Program-made: the position numbers and the translations under genes
The notes under the pieces: model-generated
Told to the model about the DNA's origin: nothing
Database searches by the model: none
What the model saw: only the letters and a program-made list of their open reading frames with translations
Source: a virus
DNA: 36,534 nucleotides
Strand: one strand, 5' to 3'
IMG/VR virus record: IMGVR_UViG_3300010215_000017
Coordinates: 1-36,534 of that record
Shown here: one piece after another, positions 30,366-36,534 of the stretch
Position numbering within the stretch: position 1 is the first letter of the stretch
Layout: each line of letters begins with the position of its first letter

Positions 30366-33009
30366 ATTTTTGATAAGTTTGCAGTTTAGGCCATTAGTCG
30401 GGGATGTTACGAGTCCGGATTATAACATTGTGAACAACGAGCTGCATTTATGTACTGGTTCTGATTCTCTGGAGCTAAACGGTCTCACATTCTATCCAGG
30501 CTACATTCCAAAAGGTGGTCTAAGCAGCATTGAGCGCGGTGGTGGATTTCGTCAATGGCCCTGCTACCATAAAACAAATCATTCTAGTGTGAAAATTGCC
30601 AAGTTTGGGCTATACCAGGCATTGAAAAATGCATTTGCCTTGAATTCGGGGTTTGCAAAAATATATGTGGAGTCTGGTGGTACCGTGACACAGATTTTTG
30701 GTGGAGGGATCAAAAGAATCTGGCCAGAACAGATGTCAGTAAAAATTGAACTTGGGGCACCTATGTCAACTGATGGTTTGATGCCTGCTCCGTCCGCAAT
30801 TGGAATTGTGAAGTTCGCGAAGGGTGTTGTTGAACGTGAAGAGTCAGACAGGGTAAACTTTGAGTGGGACAAGAGAACCTTAGAACTCTCGATGAATTAT
30901 TTGACAGTTTATCTTGGTGCTGAAACAGGTTTTGATTATAAGATACGCATTAAAATAAGTGATGATGTTTCGGATGGTGAGCTAATCGGAAAGTTTGTCT
31001 TGGCGCGATCTGGGGCCGGTGCTGGTTGGTCTGCCAGGATAGTTGGGGTTGAAAACCGGAATCTAGGCGCTATAGATTTAGTTCTGCCTGAGTTTGTGGA
31101 TCTAAGCAAATTTAAGGCGCGAGGGGTTGGCGCTGAAGATCTAACCGTATTCGAGATTAAGGCGGTGGATACCATCATTCGTTATGCGCATAGCCCTATT
31201 AAACAGGTGGTTTCTGATCAGTTGATTTTATCCGATGTTGAGGGCGGTGTAAGGGTTGCCGATGCGCTAGTTGATGCAGACGGTGACTTTGAAAGTATTG
31301 TAACGAAACCTGTTGATGACGTAAAAATCGAACAAATTATAGCACCCAATTCACCCTATGTTGTGATTGATCAGTTTGGCGTATCAGGTGATTCAATTCC
31401 AACGGAAGATGTATTTAATGAAGAATGGGTTGATCCTGACAGTGTAAGCTTAGACCCCACTAATCTTGATGATGGGGTTTTACTTTTTTCTTTGGACACA
31501 ACTAACGTGCAAAGTACTGACGTATATGACTTCAGAATTGAATTACAGTTTAGCATCTATGCAGACAGAGGGTTAAAACTTAGGCCAATAATCGATTTTC
31601 TAATAAAGGGATTGCTTCCAAATGCGAGTTATGATGATTACATGCATTTCAATTTTGAAAGCTTTACATGGACTGCTGGAGTTCTTTTATCAGGAGTTTT
31701 GCTTAATGACGTTCAGAATTCAATACTAGCATCCGGAGATAAGTATCATCTAGACCCTAACCATAACCCTTCTGAATGGGCTGCTTTAATGCTATCTCGC
31801 CCAGGGTTCAAGAAAATGGCTGGCTCTGATTTGGTTTTAGATTATTACAATACAAGGTACAAGTCTGGCGTTAGCTTGGATGTAGGTCCATGCGAATGGC
31901 GTGACCAAAGGTTTAATATAGAGGTGATAATCCCGCTCCAAAAGCCAGGAGCTAATACAAGCAATACCGCAGGCATCAAACTCTCAACCCTTGCTTACGA
32001 ATTGTACGAGGACCTGAACGTCAAAGACCTGCGGCCCAAAGTGTACGGGGAAATTTGGGGAGACTTAGCGCTTAATTACAGCGCGAACTACGTTGATTCG
32101 GAGTCTGTATCCATAAACGTTATGCTGATGGTGGACCAGATAGCTCGGAAGTACTTAGGGCTATCATCTGACTGGATTTCTCCGGATATGACTCTACGAG
32201 GCTTTTATCTTGGACTGAAAGGGGGCTTTATCCTGGACGCAGAAAGGCCTGCTGAGGATGTTATCTCCGATATTGCAAAGGGATCGTCTGTAAATGTATT
32301 CTGGGATCGAAAAGGCCAGCTGAATGCCGTTCCTGCCTACGATTATGATTTGACTACTACTAGGGTATTCAACGAAGGAACTACAGAAGATAGCGTCAAG
32401 GTTGAGCAGATCCGCGAAAACAACATTTACAACGAAATCAACCTGGTTGTGCGCGATTATAACGAACCAGACACTGAGGTGAAAATACAGGTTACCGGCG
32501 TTGACAGTGCATATGCTGCTGGGGACATATCTGGGATCCCAGATGATCAAATAGCAAACTGGACGCCTTTGTTTGATATTTTGCGGAACTCATACGAGGC
32601 AACTGGAAAGAAGCAGACCTGGAGCCAAACACACTTTTTTGTAGATCCTGCGGTTTACGGTACCGAAGAAGAGTACTACGAAGCAATCAGAGAGTGGTTG
32701 ACCTGGCTTTTTACCCACATCTCCAAACCTCACCGAATTGCAGCTTTTGATGTATCTATCAATGTGGGGGCCGCTCAGGAGCTTTTTACACACTGTTGTC
32801 TGCAATCCGCGAAGCTCCTTGAGGATGAAACGCTGTTTGGATTCATCCACTACATCAGGCACGAACCGGCCAAAATGAAAACTCACATTGAGATGTTTTC
32901 AACTGCCGATGAGTCAAATGACATCACTGCCTTTGATGAAGAAGGCCTGAGCAGTATGGGCATATTTGAAGAATCAACCGGGATTAACGTTGATGAGGAG
33001 GTTGTATGA
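30355..33009 (+). CDS. Tail hub/baseplate-like protein
   Basis: The 884-residue protein is mostly beta-sheet by pattern, without a signal peptide or obvious enzyme motif. The N-terminal 150 residues (LELNGLTFYPGYIPKGGL, SSIERGGGFRQW) resemble attachment domains of tail-tip proteins. A central part has many Asp-Val strand repeats, and the C-terminal third (VEQIRENNIYNEINLVVRDY) looks like the barrel found in tail hub proteins. Its position after the distal tail protein and before the fibre fits a hub or central tip. GGAG lies 10 bases upstream of the ATG. The function is assigned by place and size. Confidence 0.62.
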   Translation: MSVRFLISLQFRPLVGDVTSPDYNIVNNELHLCTGSDSLELNGLTFYPGYIPKGGLSSIERGGGFRQWPCYHKTNHSSVKIAKFGLYQALKNAFALNSGFAKIYVESGGTVTQIFGGGIKRIWPEQMSVKIELGAPMSTDGLMPAPSAIGIVKFAKGVVEREESDRVNFEWDKRTLELSMNYLTVYLGAETGFDYKIRIKISDDVSDGELIGKFVLARSGAGAGWSARIVGVENRNLGAIDLVLPEFVDLSKFKARGVGAEDLTVFEIKAVDTIIRYAHSPIKQVVSDQLILSDVEGGVRVADALVDADGDFESIVTKPVDDVKIEQIIAPNSPYVVIDQFGVSGDSIPTEDVFNEEWVDPDSVSLDPTNLDDGVLLFSLDTTNVQSTDVYDFRIELQFSIYADRGLKLRPIIDFLIKGLLPNASYDDYMHFNFESFTWTAGVLLSGVLLNDVQNSILASGDKYHLDPNHNPSEWAALMLSRPGFKKMAGSDLVLDYYNTRYKSGVSLDVGPCEWRDQRFNIEVIIPLQKPGANTSNTAGIKLSTLAYELYEDLNVKDLRPKVYGEIWGDLALNYSANYVDSESVSINVMLMVDQIARKYLGLSSDWISPDMTLRGFYLGLKGGFILDAERPAEDVISDIAKGSSVNVFWDRKGQLNAVPAYDYDLTTTRVFNEGTTEDSVKVEQIRENNIYNEINLVVRDYNEPDTEVKIQVTGVDSAYAAGDISGIPDDQIANWTPLFDILRNSYEATGKKQTWSQTHFFVDPAVYGTEEEYYEAIREWLTWLFTHISKPHRIAAFDVSINVGAAQELFTHCCLQSAKLLEDETLFGFIHYIRHEPAKMKTHIEMFSTADESNDITAFDEEGLSSMGIFEESTGINVDEEVV

Positions 33010-35672
33010 CCGCAAATACTAGATCTGGAGACCCGCAAAACCCTCCCATTATCCCGGTATATCTGAGTACTCCCTTTGAAGACGCACCGGAGAGCTTTGA
33101 GCCTCTTGAAGTCAATGGCACCGGTACTGTGGAATATGCAGACCTATGGAAGCGAGAGGGGTACTCTTTGTCCCTTCTTGAGCAGGAAATGCACCCCAGA
33201 CAATTAGGGGTTTATCTGGATGATCCAGATACCCCGGATGATTTTGATCTCGCCTACAAAACCAGAGGCGGGAATTTTTTGCATTTTAGCTTGAACCTAT
33301 GGCTTCGTTCCCTGGGAGAGTTGACTCCAAAGAATGATTTACCAATTTATGCATCTGGAGGATTACGTGGGAACTGGTCCACTGGTTTGCTGTTTAGCGA
33401 TTCCGGTACTGTAAATCAGCGTTCTGTAGGTGCTGGTCTTTACGATTCTGGCGCGGATCTTCGAGTTGATAAGAGTTATCTATTTGATCTGGCGACGGTT
33501 GGGGGGAATTTGCTTTCCTGGGACTCCGTTGCAAATCGAGCGGTTGATTCAGGGATTGGTTCTGCCAGGATAGCTCAGTGGGATTCTGCCTACTCGCACT
33601 CGCTGATTGCTGGCGCTAATCCTCATGGGATTGATTTTAATTTGTTGTTGAGTCATCCGACTACCTTGGCTGGTTATGGGATTACGGACGTTTGGACAAA
33701 GACTGAGGCTGATGGACGTTATTTGCAGGGTGAAACAGATCCAGTTTTTAGTGCTTCTGCTGCTTATGGGATTAGTTCAGGGGATATCGGTAATTGGAAT
33801 GCTGCTTATGGATGGGGGGATCATGCATTAGCTGGTTACGAACTAGCATCAAATTTAGGAACGGCTGCATATAGAAACATAACCACATCAACAACAGATA
33901 CAACAAGTGACCGTGTTTTAACTACAGGAAGTTATAATATCGGCAGAACATCAATTAGTAATGTCCCTTATTCATCCGCTTCTGATTGGGCAAAACCGTC
34001 AGGGTATATGCAATTTATTCGCCCCGGTTCATATGCTTCTCCGGCATCAGGATCTTATATGCATGTAACTGTTATTGGTAAAAGAGATACAGGCGGAGGG
34101 ACTTGTCTGATAGCAAGTGAACACTCCGGAACAAGAGTCTTTCACAGTGTGACAAGTACAAGTACGGAAGACCCTAATTGGAAAGAATTTTTATTTTTGG
34201 ATGTGGCTGATTCACGTTACTTGACATCAGAGATCGATCCGGTTTTCACAGCTTCACCCGCTTTTGGCATTACCGGAACTGATATAACACAATGGGATAC
34301 TGCGTATAGTTGGGGAGATCATAGCGGGTTATATGTAAATAAAGAAGGGGAGGGGTATAATAATACCAATGCAGATGTGACAACTGGAACTCAATCATTT
34401 TGGATGAGTAATACTGGTGCTAATCGTGTTAGCGATTTTTACACATACTTAAATATAGATCCCGGCTCGGATGGTCGCCGAATGTTTCAGCTAGCTAGTT
34501 ACTATGGAAATGATAATAGGCTTTATTATAGATCAAAATATGATAGCACGAACTCATGGTTGTCTTGGGTAAGGATAATTGATGGAGATGTGGCTAATTC
34601 TACTTTTTTAAGACTTGATGCTTCAAATAGCCCATTGACTGGAACTCTATTATTAGGTAGACAAAGCTCGTTACAGATGCGTGTTGGTGATTCTGTATCA
34701 TCAAGCTACGAGCCATATATTGACTTTTATCAAAACGGAAATAGAAACGGATATATACAGGCAAAGGCGGACGATACATTTAGAGTTTCGGCTGATGGAC
34801 AAATGGTCTTGGCTAGTGGTTGGTCTGGGTATAGCGCTATTTATGCGGAAAAGCCTATTTACATAACACAATCAAACGGTCAACTATCATACAATAATGA
34901 AAACTCAGCATTAACTATAGATCAAAATAATCAAAGAATGTACTTCGGATTAGTTCCTGTTGAGAATGCAAGACGTGCCTATGCTTTGGCCAAGCATCAG
35001 GATGCTTCAGGCTATGGTGATTACCTATGTACTTTTCATATTCAGCCAAAAGATGATGGTGTTTCGTACCGAAATTATAAAGGTGTTGCAATTGGAAAGG
35101 ATAGTGATTTCAATATAAGTGTAGATTATGGCTTACATGTTGGGCCTTATGCACAGTTTGATTCATCAGTGGGCATAGGTGGGGGTTTAACTGTAGATGG
35201 TGATTTCACACTGAATGGAAAAGTTAACGACCATCTTTTAATAAACACCACATATAGACCGAATACAGATTATAAGCTTTCCGTGTTTGGGAAAACCTAT
35301 TTAACTGATCATTTGTACGGATCGAGCGCCCGATTCAGTAGCAGTGTTTTTATAGATAGTTATATAAACGCAGATCAATTTGGCATCTCCCCCGAAGCTA
35401 ACTTAGTATCGCCAAATGCTCAGTATAATGTGCTTTCGCTAATACCTGAAAACTATGGTGCTTATTTCATAATGGCAACTAAAGACGATGACGACACCCC
35501 CCCCGCTATCTGGACAATTACATATAATTCGTATGGAGCACATGTAAATAAAATAATTGGATCAGAGTTATATCTATTCGCTGTGTCTGGCAGTCATGTG
35601 ATAATTAAAGGCGGGACAACTACATATCCCGGACGAGTCAAATATAATTTAATGAAAATGTTTCCAATGTAA
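33006..35672 (+). CDS. Tail fibre / receptor-binding protein
   Basis: The 888-residue protein is a fibre: Gly, Ser and Tyr rich, with an N-terminal attachment part (to about 110) and two copies of a 40-residue shaft unit at about 239-278 and 405-443 (ETDPVFSASAAYGI...AYGWGDHALAGY and EIDPVFTASPAFGI...AYSWGDHSGLY). Such WGDH units are common in fibres of phages infecting Bacteroidota-like hosts. The C-terminal 400 residues are divergent and AT-richer, as expected for a receptor-binding tip gained by exchange. No S74 self-cleaving chaperone domain is seen at the end. GAGGAGG precedes the ATG, which overlaps the previous stop (ATGA). A run of eight C near the end may vary in length. Confidence 0.85.
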   Translation: MTANTRSGDPQNPPIIPVYLSTPFEDAPESFEPLEVNGTGTVEYADLWKREGYSLSLLEQEMHPRQLGVYLDDPDTPDDFDLAYKTRGGNFLHFSLNLWLRSLGELTPKNDLPIYASGGLRGNWSTGLLFSDSGTVNQRSVGAGLYDSGADLRVDKSYLFDLATVGGNLLSWDSVANRAVDSGIGSARIAQWDSAYSHSLIAGANPHGIDFNLLLSHPTTLAGYGITDVWTKTEADGRYLQGETDPVFSASAAYGISSGDIGNWNAAYGWGDHALAGYELASNLGTAAYRNITTSTTDTTSDRVLTTGSYNIGRTSISNVPYSSASDWAKPSGYMQFIRPGSYASPASGSYMHVTVIGKRDTGGGTCLIASEHSGTRVFHSVTSTSTEDPNWKEFLFLDVADSRYLTSEIDPVFTASPAFGITGTDITQWDTAYSWGDHSGLYVNKEGEGYNNTNADVTTGTQSFWMSNTGANRVSDFYTYLNIDPGSDGRRMFQLASYYGNDNRLYYRSKYDSTNSWLSWVRIIDGDVANSTFLRLDASNSPLTGTLLLGRQSSLQMRVGDSVSSSYEPYIDFYQNGNRNGYIQAKADDTFRVSADGQMVLASGWSGYSAIYAEKPIYITQSNGQLSYNNENSALTIDQNNQRMYFGLVPVENARRAYALAKHQDASGYGDYLCTFHIQPKDDGVSYRNYKGVAIGKDSDFNISVDYGLHVGPYAQFDSSVGIGGGLTVDGDFTLNGKVNDHLLINTTYRPNTDYKLSVFGKTYLTDHLYGSSARFSSSVFIDSYINADQFGISPEANLVSPNAQYNVLSLIPENYGAYFIMATKDDDDTPPAIWTITYNSYGAHVNKIIGSELYLFAVSGSHVIIKGGTTTYPGRVKYNLMKMFPM
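35497..35504 (+). repeat. Eight-base C run in the tail fibre gene
   Basis: Eight consecutive C bases lie in AT-rich coding sequence about 56 codons before the fibre stop, read as ACC CCC CCC. Loss of one C leads to a stop 17 codons downstream; gain of one C leads to a stop about 11 codons downstream. Such runs are prone to slipped-strand changes. Confidence 0.85.
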
Positions 35673-35686
35673 CACAAACCGCTTTC

Positions 35687-35755
35687 ATTCCTGCCGAATA
35701 CTTTCATTTTAATCAAATTATAGGTATCAGATTAAACGATCATCAAGAGGTACTT
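35687..35755 (+). promoter_or_regulatory. Intergenic leader repeating late-unit sequence blocks
   Basis: The gap after the fibre gene contains ATTCCTGCCG (35687-35696) and GATTAAACG (35730-35738), both found in the same order upstream of the scaffold gene but 8 bases further apart here. AAGAGG before the ATG at 35756 is the ribosome site. The recurrence suggests a shared promoter or regulator site for late units. No hairpin over the start is seen here. Confidence 0.4.
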
Positions 35756-36019
35756 ATGTTTGAAATTGAGCTGGAAGGTGGAGACAAGATTGAACTCTCG
35801 TCTTTTTCTTTGAATACTGGCAGTGGGCCAGATCCGAGTGCAGCCGGTGGCGAAATCCGCTTGCATATCCAAGAAGGAACTTTCGTATCTGCTGCCGGAA
35901 ATCGCGCGAGTACAAAATCAACCAACATTCCTTTGAATGATGCAGACGCAGAAGCCTTTGATGCTTTCTTGTCTGGAGTTCTGGCGCGTGACAACAATGA
36001 TCAAAAACTGCTGAGGTAA
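35756..36019 (+). CDS. Small hypothetical protein downstream of the tail fibre
   Basis: The 87-residue product is acidic and not recognised. It has an MFEIELEGGDKIELSSFSL beta-like start and an Asn/Asp-rich helix-forming end. Its gene is the first after the fibre and is preceded by the repeated leader blocks, so it may begin a separate transcript with the next gene, whose start lies two bases after its stop. Genes here in other phages may serve tail or lysis functions, but nothing in the sequence supports a choice. Confidence 0.5.
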   Translation: MFEIELEGGDKIELSSFSLNTGSGPDPSAAGGEIRLHIQEGTFVSAAGNRASTKSTNIPLNDADAEAFDAFLSGVLARDNNDQKLLR

Positions 36020-36021
36020 GT

Positions 36022-36534
36022 ATGGCTTTAGCAAAAAAAACTACCACTCAAAACATCTCCCTGACGAAAAAGACTCGTGAATTCGAAATTGCAGAGCTGG
36101 CCAGCCTTGGAACGTCGCTACGAGCCCTCGCACCAAATCCGAAAGGTGCCTGGTACCAGAGACTGCTTGGCGCCAACATGCGCGCAATCAAGCCTTATAC
36201 AGATGAATTGGCAAAGGCTGCTGAATCTATGCAGGACTTCCAGGCTGAGATTGAAGCAAGAAAAGATCGCAGTGTAGAACTGAAACTGGCTGAGGCCGGT
36301 GCTGGTGAAATTCTTCACATCTTGAAGGACGAATTCTCGGATTTGTTTACAAAGGAAAAGGAAGTATTTGCTGCAGAAAAAGAAATCGGTGCAAAAAAAG
36401 TAGGTGTAGAGCTTCTGCATTTTCCACACGATTTGGACGTGGAATTTGTTGTACTTGACAGCGAAAAAGAAAAGGATTGGGGTAATTATGTCACCTGGCT
36501 GGAAACGCTTCGTGATGATCCTCCTGCTGAGTAG
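36022..36534 (+). CDS. Hypothetical phage protein at the right edge
   Basis: The 170-residue product is charged and largely helical (about residues 20-140) with a final beta-like LLHFPHDLDVEFVVLDSE segment. No signal peptide, membrane helix or lytic enzyme motif is present, so it is neither a holin nor an endolysin. GAGG lies about 6 bases before the ATG, and it follows the previous gene by two bases. The stop is the last codon of the window, so later genes cannot be judged. Confidence 0.5.
   Translation: MALAKKTTTQNISLTKKTREFEIAELASLGTSLRALAPNPKGAWYQRLLGANMRAIKPYTDELAKAAESMQDFQAEIEARKDRSVELKLAEAGAGEILHILKDEFSDLFTKEKEVFAAEKEIGAKKVGVELLHFPHDLDVEFVVLDSEKEKDWGNYVTWLETLRDDPPAE

Noticed and set aside
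1-36534. tRNA genes, CRISPR arrays, transposases and attachment-site repeats
   Set aside because: I saw no cloverleaf-like sequence, no regularly spaced repeats, no transposase gene and no matching sequence at the two window ends; the attachment sites probably lie outside.

Overview
The window is most of a temperate, siphovirus-type prophage. Integrase, immunity, replication, packaging, head and tail modules lie in one continuous, tightly packed gene order. The host looks like a Gram-negative (diderm) bacterium: one cargo gene encodes a signal-peptide-bearing, beta-barrel-like protein ending in Phe. Most genes have a clear AGGAGG-type ribosome site, and ATG, GTG and TTG starts are all used. 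Base composition is moderately AT-rich by eye. I cannot name the genus. The WGDH-type repeats in the tail fibre recall phages of Bacteroidota and Fibrobacterota, but the strong Shine-Dalgarno sites argue against a typical Bacteroidota host.

Layout. 1-1038: tyrosine integrase, reading into the prophage from the left edge. 1105-3774: rightward accessory genes, namely a small secreted Cys protein, a PUA/Mrr-N-like protein coupled to a two-TM membrane protein, and two genes sharing an LPE-GMGYQ module. 3858-11576: one leftward early operon of about fifteen genes with overlapping ends, including a CHC2/TOPRIM/SF3 primase-helicase, a 58-residue HTH protein, a ParB-like protein with a Cys cluster, an ASCH-like protein and many small unknowns. 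11577-11703: divergent immunity region. 11704-12708: two paralogous small XRE repressor-like proteins flanking a small unknown. 12709-13143: 435 bp without genes, rich in GTAAC/GTTAC palindromes. 13144-14924: a convergent cargo pair, an outer-membrane-like protein and an orphan HsdR-N-type nuclease. 15031-36534: rightward late genes in the order small terminase, large terminase, portal, MuF protein with a C-terminal zincin domain, possible immunity gene, scaffold, capsid, cement protein, connectors, tail tube, frameshifted tail chaperones, tape measure, distal tail protein, hub, tail fibre and two small unknowns. No lysis genes, tRNA or CRISPR array were seen; lysis genes may lie beyond the right edge.

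The most interesting points are these. (1) A MuF head protein carries a C-terminal HEYTHH...NEFFTE metalloprotease-like domain and is followed, in a TAATG overlap, by a small unknown gene. This is the architecture of a virion-borne polymorphic toxin with its immunity gene. (2) A two-gene sensor/membrane module next to the integrase may be an uncharacterised phage-exclusion system. (3) The tail chaperone pair has a textbook -1 slippery heptamer followed by a hairpin. (4) Hairpins overlap the starts of both the small terminase and scaffold genes, and intergenic sequence blocks recur ahead of three late units. (5) GTAAC/GTTAC palindromes are shared between the immunity region and the gene-free region, suggesting one regulator or an origin.
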